The notes below the pieces were generated by a model. It saw only the letters and a program-made list of their open reading frames with translations. It was not told where the DNA came from and searched no databases. A DNA stretch of 64,000 bases from Pyrrhoderma lamaoense (Eukaryota > Basidiomycota > Agaricomycetes > Hymenochaetales > Hymenochaetaceae). Below, piece after piece: positions 21,821 to 34,236 of the stretch. The DNA lies in NCBI GenBank assembly GCA_002794735.1, contig NBAZ01000001.1:620001-684000 (forward strand). The letters run 5' to 3'. The position numbers and the translations under genes are program-made. Every line of letters starts with the position of its first letter. The first letter of the stretch is position 1.

Positions 21821-24800
21821 TCATGAATACCAGCCATCCGCATCTTGTGTTACAGTTGACACAGTACTCAACGCCGGAGAAGCCGGTCGACGGAGTTGAG
21901 GGCGAGGGGTTGAATTTGTGCTATATTGCTTATGCATAACTTTAGCAGGAGCATGCATAGAATCCCATGTCGAGGTTGGTAGGGGTGACCGAGTGTTTGT
22001 ACGATTGGTAAGAGGCAGGCTCTTCCCATTTATGCGAGGTGTTGTCGGTTCAGGTTCGTCGTAGGCTGTACTAGCACGAGACGAGGGCCTTCTTTGAGGA
22101 GAATCCCAACGTCTTGAAGTGGCAGTTGCTCGTGACAATTTACGCTCCTCAGCGAGTTCATCTTTAAAACCTTTGACTTGGGTTCTGAGAGAAGCAACTT
22201 CTTCTTCCAGTTTCCTTTCCCGATCCTGATCACAACTTGATTAGTTTCAGATTTGATGAAGTAAAAGAAAATCGATAAACCTTAGCAATACGGTCCTCTG
22301 CGTCTCGTTCTTCGAGCTGAAGTCTGGCGAGTGAATAATCAGCGTCAAGCTGGTTCTTCGTTTGTTCTCCCTGGTCAAGGGCAGTAGTCAGCCGCTCAAC
22401 CTCAGCCTCGAATTCCCGAGCTTTTTTCTCCCAGTCTGCTGCCCTTTGCTGAGCTTGTGAGAGATTCTGTCGAGCAGTCGATGATGACCGTTCGGTGTTT
22501 GCAAGTTTGGTCTCTTGCTCCTTGATACGTTTCTTAAGCGTAGTGAGTTCTTCTTCAAGAGACTTATTCTTCTCTTTGACAGATCTGAGCTCGTTGGCCT
22601 CATCTGACTGAGCTTTCATTAAGAGTTTCGCTAAAGATTCTACTTGCTCGGACGTTTGGCGAAGCTCATCCCAGTGTGATTGCTGATTAGCAAGTTGATC
22701 ACGGTCCTCTTGGATCCTCTTGACTTCGGCGAGCAATGAGTCCTTTTCACGTTCGGCGAGAATATTTTGCGTTTCTAGTTTACCAGTCTAATTAAAAGAT
22801 ATGTGTAAGAGCGGAAGTGTATAGTTAGCACAACAAAACCCTTACCTTCGCAATCAGCTCAGCGACTTCCCTCGTAAGCTCGCGATTGGCTTTCTCAAGT
22901 TCAGAAATACGTTCATGCTGGGCCTGCGCATTGACATCAGAGATCTTCAATCTGTCTAATGCTGTATGCATAGCATGCTCTTGACCTCTATTTCGGGCTT
23001 CCAAGGTCGCAAACTCCGCTGTATGTACTAGAGATGCGGCCTGTAGTTCTTCTACCTTAGCACGGAGCTGATCGCGTTCAATTTCGACGGAAGACAATTT
23101 TTGAGAAAGAACATCATTTTGAACGCGAACTTGACCGTGCTGACTTCTTGCCTTATTGAGTTGTGTCTGAAGTTCAGAGTTCTGAGAGAATAATTTTCGG
23201 AACTCCTGTGAAGCGTCAGATACTAATTTCAGATGGTCTAGAATATCAGTCTGCCTTATCTCATATGTAGCTAAAGACGACGATATCGACTCTGGTATAG
23301 AAGAAAACTCGGCAAGCGTCTTTTGCATGATTTCCATGATCTCTTCTTTCTCCTTTGCAAGTCCTTGCCAGGGAATGATATTAAGGAGTGATGTCTCAAT
23401 AGCACTTAATTGGCCACTATTTTGCTTCGAAAGTTGCTCTTGCTGAGAAACAACGTCTTTAATTGAATTCATCACTTCAGTGACATTGTCAAGCCTTTCT
23501 GCGTATAGAGACACCTCCTTAGCCAACTCAGACTGTTTCCCGGCAATCTCATGGGTTATTTCCGAGAATCCAGATTGACCTTGATGTATTGACTCGATAC
23601 ATCCACCCAAGTCACCAACATGGCCGATGACAGGTGCCAGAGTCTCAGTAATTCTAGTTTTCAGACTCTCGAAGTTGACTATAGCGTCGTTGTCGCGAGT
23701 AGCAAGGCGAGAATCTAAGCGTTCTACAACAAGATCCGCAACTTGTTCCTTGATATTGTGCGTATCAATGGGGGAGACAATCCTATTAATGATAACAGTG
23801 ATATCCGACAAGAGGCCTTCACGGTCAAATACCGGTGTAGACGCAATGGATTGTAAGACGGGCATTAGGTTCTCGGTGATTATTCCTGCAGTTTCACGTT
23901 TGTCCGAAGCAAGATCAATAAGTTGCGTGATATGTGGCTTCACAGCCTGGGAGAGTCTATTGGTTAGTTCATCATAATCAATTGATTCCGAGCGCACAGC
24001 AGCAAGATGAGGAGTCAATGCAGCAAGCATGTCAATCACCAAGGCCTCTCTCTCTTGTCTGAATCCATTAATGTTAGGTGCCATGTTTTCAAGAGAATCC
24101 AAACGTTGCGATACATGGGCACTAGAGGCCGAGATATCATCTCTTAGGTCTTGAATCGTACGAATAAGGTCAAGAATGGACTCCGGCATAGCAGACCCTT
24201 CAGTATCTTTGATATTCTTAAGAATAGTGGCCAAATCATCTTGAATGTTCCTTCTCGTTTCTTCATGTCCTTGCTCAACAATCTCACGGATCATCTCAAA
24301 ATCGAGTTCTTTACCTGCATCCATCGAGCTATTCTCCATACCTCTAGCAACAGAGTCATGAAGTTGAGTACGGAACATAGCCATCGCCTCTTTAACAATT
24401 TCTTCAGTCGACTCAGAGATAAATCCACCACCTCCGAAGCGCAATGTTAGATCGTTCCGGAGCTGCTCCATTTTTTGTTCAAGGAGTCCTTCTAGTCGTT
24501 CTGCAAGGTGTAGACCCTTGCTATAGCTTGTAGCGTCGGGACCAGACAACCGCGATACAGTACTGCCTGGATGAGTCGCATCCGAGGTGCGGCGTCCACG
24601 GGATACAACATCTTCTGAGACCCTATCGAACTCATCGTCAGTCATATCAAGATCTTCCGGTTTGTGCATGCGTCTTGTTCTTGAGATAGAAGGCATTGCC
24701 AGATCATCTAGAGATATATCACTACGAGCATCAGAGAATTCGATAGATCCAACTTGGACTCTTGCCGAACGAGCACGATCATCTGCATCAGCAGACGCAA

Positions 24801-27764
24801 GGTTCTTAAATAAGCCAGCGGGACCATGTTTGTAGAAACAGGGTGTTTGAAATCAAGCGGGATAGGTGCCCTCTTTTGTTTCTGCATCGAAGGTAGTGTA
24901 AGTTCGGAGATCTGTTATCTTCAACAAGGACGGATCCTCGAGTAGCATTGCAAGATAGTAATTCTGAAGCGTTGATAGTATCGACAAGAGATCTCTGTTC
25001 TTGTCCAAGAAGAGGTGGAAGCACAGGAGGCATGTTTGAAAATCCCGAAAATGTGAAGGGTTTCGCTGCAGCATTCAACGACGAAGCGGGTCTGTTTGGA
25101 GATGTAGGAGCAGAACGAGCAAAACTGGTGGCAGCCTCAGGGCGGCAGGGAAACGGAAACTAGACATCGAGTTCGGACGTCCTCTCCATCGGAATCGATA
25201 TCAGAGCTCTGAGATGCATAATTCGTCCTTTGTCTTTTCTCGCGCCCTTGGGCGCTGTGTGCAAGACCCATAATTGGGGGATCCGGTAGAGGACGGCTTT
25301 CTACAAGAGGTTCGGGGAATGAAAGCTTAGGTACACCTTCAGGAGGACGGAACGTGAATCCACCGGGCTTAAACTCCTGAGCAGCTGCATTGAGCACTTT
25401 TGCTGCACTGACGGAGGGTAGCCGAGAGTGACTTGGAACACTAACTTGGGCAGGCGATGACGCTGCTTCACTGTGCACTGAAGCTGGAACTGAAGTAGGA
25501 GCCACGGGTGCAGCAACAAACCCGGGCCGATTCCCAAAGACAAAAGGTTTGGCGAAGGGATTAAGCTCCTTCTTGACAGAAGAAGAAACACTCGAAGACT
25601 TTGTATGTCGAGTAGAATCGGGACGAGAAATTGGTATACCGGGCTGGCCAATAGATATCTGGTCCGAGGGTCCTCGTGAATGTGAAGGCAAAGAACCATA
25701 GTAAGAGTATTGGTTTGAGGGATCGCGTGAATGAGGTACTGGGGGAAGGGGCCGACTAGTTCGATTAGTAACGTCCATCAAAGGTGTTGGGTACGGGAGA
25801 TTAGAAACAGACATAACACAACGTCCTTCATCACTTGGATTTGAAACAATATCTTCGTTATCACTGTCAGCTGGCAGGTACCGATTTTCTGGGGGACGTG
25901 GAAACTCAGGTATTCTGCGTGGTGCCTCTTCAACGATCGAATCCTTATGCATTCTACGTAAATATCGTCTGTGAATCCGTTCTTGACGTGCCCTTTCTTC
26001 ATCGGATGGATTAGACCATTCACCAATACTCTGGATAAGGGATTAGAACTGGTGTTCATATACAAGAAATTTAAGATACTTACCTCTTCGTCAGATAGTT
26101 GCTCCCCAGACTCAGAGCCAGTCCATTCATTGAGTACTTCATTCACCTCTGATTCCATTACCTGGTTATCTATATCACGTCCCATCACCTCGGTGTCGAC
26201 ATCCCTACTAGGGTTGACCATGGTTTCGTCCAGGTTCTTTGACAAGGAAGTAACTGACAAAGCAACCGACACACGCGACGCGTGACGACCATGAACGCTT
26301 GACTTTGGAACATCTTCGTGAAGATCAGGGCTCTCCACGTTGTTTGACAGCACTGCTTCTGAAGAAGTTTCATTGATTTCAGTGTCTTGAGTCTCGACAG
26401 CAGTTATATCTGCATTTGCCGGCCCAGCTTTCTCCTCCTCCTCCTCTTCTTCTTCAGGAATATCTAAACCGAATCCACGTGCAAAGTCCGGACGACTTTC
26501 AGTCCGAGACGGTACCTGTGGGACAGTAAATTGAACAGGGACTCGCCCCTGGGGAGCGAAGATAGCGATCGGAGAAGATACTCTAGCCTCTAGATTGCCT
26601 TGAGATGAGGACATTCCAGGCTTAGGGTGTTGAAAGCCCGGAGATGCAAGTGACATGCTATGCACATGATTTACTTGGAGTGGTGAGACAGAACTCGGAA
26701 CGGGTTGAGGAGATGAAGAAAGAGAATTTGAAGCACTTTGTTGCTGACGAAGCTTGTTTAGCTTGTACATGAGTAAAGCGGGGTCCGCAGGAGATGATAT
26801 CTGTAAGGTATAGGTCAGGTCAAAGAATCAATTTGATTAATTTAATATATCATACCGAAGCAGCACGTCCGTGTGGTCCATAGACATCTGGCACACTGTA
26901 GTCCGTTCGTTTCTCAATACCGAGTTTCTCAAGTTTTTCGTCTATTTCCCTCTGTTTCATCTCATCCCAAGCACCCTAAAAAGTTTACATTAGCAACTGC
27001 CATAAAAAAGAGGAAAGGGGGACATTTGATAATACATACTTTGCCTGGTAGAAATACATCTACACTTGGAGGAAGTAGTAACCTATAGCTTTCCTCGGGA
27101 AAGATATCCGCAGTTGAAATAGATGGAGGGGGTATTTCTTGACAGTCAGACATATCCGATATAGGTATAGGATGTCTAGACCAGAGGGATTTCTTATGTA
27201 CTTCTTCATCCACGATCTCTCGTTCTGACTCGCAAGGTATCTTGACAGGAACTTTCTTCGTCTTCAACTTTTCTTGAAGAGCTATGGCAGCAGCATTAAG
27301 CGGAAGCGGACTAATTTTACGGTTTGGTCCTCCAAGAGGAGCCTTTGGAGGGCCACCTAACATGCTCGGAGTTCGTCTACTCTTGGGCACAAATGGTTGT
27401 TGTACACTAGGTAAATTTGGTCCGCTATGCAATAGCTGTGGTGGAAAACTAGATCCAAAAGGTGTCATCGGTACCTGGGGATGAATACCAAGATTTGGTA
27501 TCTGCGCCATACTTCCACCTGGTCGATGTCCTGGATGTATCTGCCGCGGGGAGCATTGGGTGGGAAGAATGTTTGTACTGGAGTTTGCAAAGGATACATC
27601 GAATTGAAAGGGTGAGCTGATGGCAGAGGAGGGAAATTGGACTGGTGAGACGTCTGTAAAGCTGGAGAAAACATGGGTCGATTCTCCAGAGAATTAGCGA
27701 GTTGGGTATTCATCATAGGAGGAATGAACAACCGCGAGGGCTGTTGTCTATGTTGAGCAGCCAT
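21821..27764 (-). CDS. Very large conserved coiled-coil protein of unknown function
   Basis: One long minus-strand gene starting at MAAQHRQQPSRLF (ATG at 27764). The N-terminal part is Pro/Ser-rich and low complexity. An acidic run of Glu lies near 26440. Aromatic-Phe motifs recur: PFVFGNRPG, GGFTFRPPEG and AKPFTFSGF, near 25550-25050. The C-terminal half (24696 to about 22200) is long coiled coil with heptad-rich Glu/Leu/Gln segments and ends in a Ser/Pro/Arg-rich tail. Introns are seen near 26040-26090, 26805-26855, 26985-27040, 22227-22279 and 22737-22845. The frame changes at about 27545, 25175, 25145 and 24820 and again between 25000 and 24880. Some of these could be read as 38-43-nt introns, but most fit one-base losses. 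Length after correction would be near 1,800 residues. It could be a structural or tethering protein; I do not recognise the family. Confidence 0.7.
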
Positions 27765-28227
27765 GCTAGAGAAGCAGAATTATACCAGATAAACACTCGG
27801 ATACTGATGATGAGATGAAGAGAGAAAATATGGGACGCGTCGGAGGTATAGCTGTTGCTTGAAGAATGCAACGAAAGGGGGGAAGTGAGAAGGCCGGAGG
27901 TCAGATAGGCCGGCGTTGACAACGAAAAAGGTATATTAACGCGTCAGAGAAAAGTGAGACAGCGGCCAAGATGAGGATAGGCCCGTCGAGGATCGTGGCC
28001 AAGGGAAAGCACCTCTGGTACAGGCGCCCGTTGCCGTTGTGGTCAAACAAAAGACGAAGTCCAGGTCCAGGTCGAAGAGAACCGACATAGTAATTCAGCA
28101 TTCCCACGGCTACAACATTCTCTTCATTACATTTCTTTAACCGATATTACAATAACTAAGCATACAGACGGAATATACATTGATACATGTCAAGAGTAGT
28201 AAAAGGGTATAAGGCTTCAGAAGAAGA
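27765..28227. other. Intergenic region upstream of the coiled-coil gene and downstream of TOP2
   Basis: 463 bp; both genes are on the minus strand. It should contain the coiled-coil gene promoter and the TOP2 3' end. A minus-strand ORF at 27901-28107 has no support. Confidence 0.4.
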
Positions 28228-31200
28228 TCAATCAGAATCAGATATTTCAAACGTCTCATCCTCTTCAGAAACATCGATATACTTCTTTGGTGCAGCTCTT
28301 GCAGCCCTTCTAGGTGCTGCACTCCGCTTCGCCGCAGGCTCCCCCGACACTTTAACATCATCATCGTTGTCATCATCATCACTAAGCATGGTTTTCTTCG
28401 CAGCAGTTCTCTTCACAGCTGCGGCTTTCGGCTTCAGAGCAAATGCATCATCAGATCCTGAATCGTCATCGTCACTCTCGTCCACTTTCTTCGCTGATGC
28501 CTTTTTGGCCGGGGCTCTAGGTTTAGGTCTCATGGCCGAAACTCTACTAGGAGAGGTTGTAGGTGCCTTAGATTCTCCTGCTTTCCTCCTTTCGAAAAAG
28601 TCCTTTAAGGACACCTGAGTCTTCGTTTTTTTCGCAGGTTTCAGTGCTACTTCATCATCAGAGTCTCTATCCGATACGGGACTAGAATTTCGTGATGTCA
28701 GTAAACGCAAAATGTCTTGTATGCATACCAGACTTCACCTACCTTTTTCGTTTTGGCGCTACCTTGTCTTTACTCTTATCTGCAGGCTTCATCTCGACAT
28801 CAGAGTCCTCTTCTACTGCAAGATGGGGCTTAGGTTTCTTTTGTACAGGCCTGGATTCTACCTTCAAGGCGGAACTCTTTTCTTCTTTTTGATAGCAGCC
28901 TGTTTTACGAAGTCATCATCGTCGTCATCATCTGATTCGACATATTTCTTTGGTGGAGCCCTTGTTCGAGAAGCCTTTCGTTCTGTTGCTTCAGATAGTT
29001 TTGAAGTAGGCTTAGAAGGACCGGCTTTGCTGAAGTCATCGTCATCGTCTGATTCCTTCTTCAGTTTACTTTTCGAAACTTTGCGCTCGGTGGTCCAGCA
29101 ACGCTCCTTGAGGCTGATTTTGCCACAGCCTTTGTAGGCATGAAATCGTCACCGGAGTCATCATCTTCACTCTTCTTCTTCTTTCCGAAGGGTCCAGAAA
29201 GCGACTTCCGTGTCTTCAAAGTAGCTTGCTTCTTCTTTATCACCTTGCCGTTAGCATCTTTAACCGCGGCATCTTCCCAGTCCTGACAAGTTTTCTGACA
29301 TAGACGATGTAAGTACACTATGAATGAGAAGGCAAAGCTAGGGGGGACTTACATCCCACTGATTGATAAAATTATCAAGATCCGTAGTCCAGATCTGATT
29401 TGGTGTGAGCTCCAACAACGCCATGAGTTCCAACTCCTTTTGCTTGCCTGATCTAGTAGTTTTTGGATTTTTTCATGAGTCAAACTGTAAATCGGCATGC
29501 CAAGCAAGTAGTCAAAGTCTGTCGTCGTGCCAGTCTCTTGTTCTTCTCCCTCAATATCCTCGAGTGCATCTTCCATCTCCCCGGCTGCCTTGGCTTTGAG
29601 ATCTTTGGGAACGGCCGGAAGTTCTTTTTACGCAACTCTGTCACGATGTCAGCTTTCTTACGGCCTGAGACAGAAAGCTCTCTTTTGACGATCATTTGCA
29701 CAAAGCGAGCTTGATTCGACAATTTCTCATGTTCGAGCTGTAGCTCATTGGCAAGATAGTCCTGTTTGAGAAGATTTAAGATTAAGGCTATGATATAGCT
29801 TGAAAATACCGACCTTTCGCTTTTGGTAGTAGCTTAAGCGGACCGGATAGAAGTCCTCCAAAATCTCCTCTGGGGTGTTGTATTTCTTGATTTTCCCTTC
29901 AAAATCGAAGCAAATCATGTTGCTCGTGCTAACTTTAGAGGTCAGCTTGAAATACTCTTCGAAGCCTTGCTCCTCCGCCTTCTCAAGCTCCTTAGCTGAC
30001 ATAGTAACCACAAAATGAACATTTCGATTATCATGGTGTTCTTTGTAATCCTATGATCGAAAGATAAGTAATGATATTGAGAATCGGCATAAAGGGGTAC
30101 CAATATACCTTAACAGGTCCTTCGCCTTTTTCGCCACACATCGCCTCAAGCTCTGCTTTAAAGTTTTGTGTCCATTTATGGATCGGTAACTCTGTGATTT
30201 CAACGGTTGTGTCGTTTAGTTTTCTTACTACCCCGCAAACTTCGAACTTATTGTCACCCGTCTTCTTGATGGTACCATTAAAGCCACGCCACCAAGGAAG
30301 CATAGGGACTTGTTCTTCGCCCTTCATGAGACGCTTTAAGTTATCAACAATATCCCTAGGATTATATGAAGGAACATTAGTACTCCAACCTAAGAATGTA
30401 TAAATAAGTCGCTGTGTGACGTAAAACTATAAGCTGTCTTACCAGTGCCGATGCCCTCGGCGCCATTCACAAGAATAAGAGGTATAACAGGCATATAATA
30501 TTCAGGCTCAATAATTTGACCGTCATCTTTCTGTGCATTCAACAAAGGATCATCACTAGGATGGAATACAGCCCGGGCAATGGGAGCAGGTTCCGTAAAG
30601 ATATAACGCGCTGAAGCATGATCTTTTCCACCCTGATCACGAGTACCGTACTGACCATTTGGTAGTAGTAAGTTCATATTATTACTTCCAATATAATCTT
30701 GTGCAAGATTGACAATTGTCATGGTCAGGCTGACTTCGCCATGATGATATGCGGCTTGCTCAGAAATATAACCAACTAATTGAGCAACCTATAGTATAAT
30801 TAGTAGACAGCTAAAGATACGAAAACGTTGTATATACCTTTATTTCCTTCTTTAATTTGCGTTTGAAGCAACCCCAAATAACTTTTCTTTGACCGGGCTT
30901 CAATCCATCCGCTACTGAAGGGATGGAACGAACATTATCAGCCATCGAGAATAAAATCAATTCTTTGTTAATAAAATCTGAGAATGGGATCTCGTCGACA
31001 TTGTGATCCAGATAGGTCCCAGGCTATTCGGGGCTTTTAACATCATCCTACTTACGGAGGTTAGATAGACGTACCTTAAATTGGCGCAGCCATTCCTTTC
31101 GCTCATCAGCCTTTTTCTTGCTGAAGGCCAAATCGATGAGCTCTCTATCCCCTTCTTGAGTTGTAGCAAAGGGATCATATGTTTTGCCATATTGCTGAAG

Positions 31201-33742
31201 TAGTCTCTAGCATCTGTGTCCTTACTTGTCCCCAAACCCTGTTTGATATTAGATCACAGAAACGCAAGCCTATAAACATGTTATACAAACCTTGTAATAC
31301 TTGGAATCCCACTTATGAGAATCGGGAGTTTCTTCAAGCCATCTTTCGTACTCAGGAAGAGTAAAGAAATCAATACGTTGCTTTCCTTTCGTAACCTAGT
31401 TGACTGGCTTTAAGATCATGATTAATTCTGAGAAACTAGAGACTTACTCGAACAATCGGAGTAACGAATTCGACAAGAAACTCCGGGATTTTCAGCAATG
31501 ATGGATAGAAATGGTCAAGGAAATTAATCAAAAGACCCTTGATGTGCGAACCATCATGATCCTACTATGCTATGAGATAGTGTAAAAAACTTTCATGTAG
31601 AGGAAGGTGTACCTGATCTGTCATGATCATCAAACGACCATAACGCAAACTACTAACATCACTATAAACTTTATTGTGCTGCAGACCAAGAATCTTCTTG
31701 ACGTTCTGAAGTTCCTCGTTCTTCATAATCTGGTCATGCTTAGCCTCCCGCACATTCAAAAGTTTTCCACGAAGGGGGAAAACGCCAAAATTATTACGCC
31801 CAACAACACCTAACCCAGCAACAGCAAGAGCCTTAGCCGAGTCACCTTCAGTCAAAATCAGAGTGCACTTTGCTGCTTCTCTCGTTCCGGCATTGTTTGC
31901 ATCGGCCAATTTTGTCAGACCAAGAAGACTGTCAGGTTTACCGCATTAATAAACCCGTATCAACATGATAATGGTTCGCGATAGCTTACCGACTGCGCTT
32001 CGAACCATCCGTTTTCTTGATTTGTTGGTCAGCCTTAAACTTAGCCCAATTCAACACATGATCAATTATGCTTGTCTTGGAAACTATCAACAGAGATTAG
32101 AACAAAGTAAGCAACCTGAAATAGGGAATCCCACCTTTCTTCAGGAACTCTTCAGGAAGGGTTGGCTTTGTACCAAATTTGGTGGACGGAAGAGTCAAAG
32201 TTTCTTTCGTCTGCGAGTCGAACGTCGGATTCTCAATTAATGCATTAACAAATATCCACATATGATTCCGGATTTGTGCAGGTTTTACTGTAGCACCCTT
32301 ATTCCTTTTCGTGATGGTCGCAATTAGATTCTTGGAAATTTGATCAGCGATGTAATTGACGTGAGTGCCTCCCTTCATCGTCGCAATCGAGTTCGCAAAG
32401 GAAACCTGTTGGAACGATCCGTCTGATACTGCGAAAGCTACTTCCCAACGGTCATGGATCTGTTCGTACACGACAGTCGGCTTTGATTGCGCAGCACCAC
32501 CTGAAGCATCCGTAGCCTCAGCCGCAGCAGAGCTGATATACATCTCAACATATTGCTTGAAGTTTTTGATCTTCAGACGTTCATCATTAAGATAAACCTT
32601 GACATTCTTGACTGTTCCAGCCATATCATAGACACGCTTTTTTAGCAATGCAACCGTATCTTCGTCAATACTATCCATTCCAAATCTCCCCAAGTCTGGT
32701 TTGAATGTAACACGAGTGTACTCCTCCTTCTTACTCTTCGTAATCTTGGCCTTTCCGCAAACAGACATATTATTTGTCCAAGTTTGTTTGTACTTTTGTT
32801 CTGAGTTCTTATCCGCTGTTTCGACGGTAAACTCGGTGGAGTAAATGTTCGTTAGCTTTGCTCCATATCCGTTGCGACCCCCAGTTAGCTTCTTCTCATC
32901 ATCGTCATAGTTAGAGGACGTCAGAAGATGACCAAAGATCATTTCTGGGATATATTTCTTCTGAACTGAATGCATTTCGATCGGAATGCCCTTTCCGTTA
33001 TTGTACACTGATATTACTCCCTCGTCGGGATCGATCGTAACCTTCAATGTATCCATATTGGGATCATTAATCTAATAGGTATTTGTGTCAGAAACTGCCA
33101 ACCTCAGCAATATTCTAATAACCTACCTTGTTGTCCGCCGCATTTACAAGAATTTCATCTACGATTTTATAGAAGCCTGGCACAAATTTGATGTCTCTAT
33201 AAACCATCCGGTTGGTTTCTGAGTCAAAGGCCCACATAGCTTGTGTGATTGTTTCCACACTACCAATGTAAGAATCAGGTCGTTTGAGAATATGCTCAAC
33301 AGGGGTAAGCTGTAAATTTTTTAGGTTAAGCTGTTACCTCTTCTTGAGATAGTCATAGATACCTGTTTATATTGTTCAGACGCAGATTTATTTTTTCTAG
33401 GTGGTATAACGGGTGCTTTGGAGGTTGAAGTAACAAAATCGTCATCATCGGACACGTCGTCCTTGTTTCCATCCATGAAAGTCTCATCCACGTTTTCGTC
33501 AATATCTTTCAGTGGTTTCTTTTTCGCAACCTTGGGTTTTGCCGGCGCCTTGGCCGTTGCGTTCGCCGCTTTCTTCGGCTTAGGCCCTGACTTAGCCTTG
33601 CTCTAAAAACTAGGTTAAAATAATGACTTTCATCTACTTGAGAGTATACTAACGGTTTTCTTCACAGGGGTGCATAGTCATCTGACTCAGAGTCTGAACC
33701 GGAGATATCATTGATATCAAAATTCTCCTCCTCGGAAGACAT
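28228..33742 (-). CDS. TOP2: DNA topoisomerase II
   Basis: Type IIA topoisomerase, an ATP-dependent strand-passing enzyme of the nucleus. In order: an acidic/basic N-terminal tail; the GHKL ATPase with NNGKGIP, GRNGYGAKLTNIYS and the QTK loop (SQTKETLTLP); the Toprim domain with EGDSAKALA and DHDGSHIKG; the cleavage domain with the catalytic Tyr in KDHASARYIFTE; then a long Lys/Asp/Ser-rich C-terminal tail with repeated acidic clusters and PKKY motifs. Many short introns. At least five one-base losses break the frame: near 33668 (this one could alternatively be a different acceptor), 29608, 29439, 29080 and 28880. Since TOP2 is essential and single copy in fungi, these are best explained as sequence error. 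Corrected length would be near 1,500 residues. Confidence 0.92.
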
Positions 33743-34236
33743 TATGAGAGTCGTAGTGGTTGTGAAGAGCAAGCGCGAACAGCGCGAGTGTCGAGTCTCA
33801 ACCTGACGCGTCCTGTCACATGTGTGACTTCACAAAGAACTTAATTAATTATTATAATAATACGTATAGACGCCATTACTATGAGTCAGTACAACTGGGT
33901 GTCGTCCTACTTGGGAAGTAAGATAATATCCACTCTCATGATAGAATATGCTTTTGTACCGGAGTCAGACGAGTGTTTATTAATATTGTTAAGTTCTGGG
34001 ATGTAACTTGACATGTCGATTGTGTTTTACAAAACAAAGTGATACAACACTGCATTCAGAGTTCTTTTACAATTACATGTACTAACATTCTTAATATAAC
34101 AGAGGCCACGAGAATAGATACTAAACTGAGATTTGTCCACTGTAATGGATACGTCTTGTATAGGAATATGCTGTAAGATAGGAAAAATGAAATGAAAAAA
34201 TGTATGACTCTAGGTAGACTAAACAGATTGCGGGAA
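33743..34236. promoter_or_regulatory. TOP2 upstream region
   Basis: 494 bp between the TOP2 start and the 3' end of the oxysterol-binding protein gene, both on the minus strand. No ORF or repeat of note. An ACGCGT motif, as used by MBF in other fungi for cell-cycle genes, is not present as such; ACGCGTC occurs at about 33806, reading as CTGACGCGTCC, 60 bp upstream of the start codon, which is suggestive only. Confidence 0.35.

Noticed and set aside
25137..25185. Reading the frame change near 25145-25175 as a 43-nt intron
   Set aside because: It would keep frame, but the donor GTCCGA is poor and the excised part reads as SSFRFPAA in one frame, which looks coding. Two one-base losses fit better.
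27465..27764. Reading the frame change near 27545 as a 38-nt intron
   Set aside because: GT...AG can be drawn and keeps frame, but it would remove residues (QTFFPPNAP) that look coding, has no branch-point-like CTNA, and is shorter than any other intron seen. One lost C in CCCCG explains it better, though not proven.
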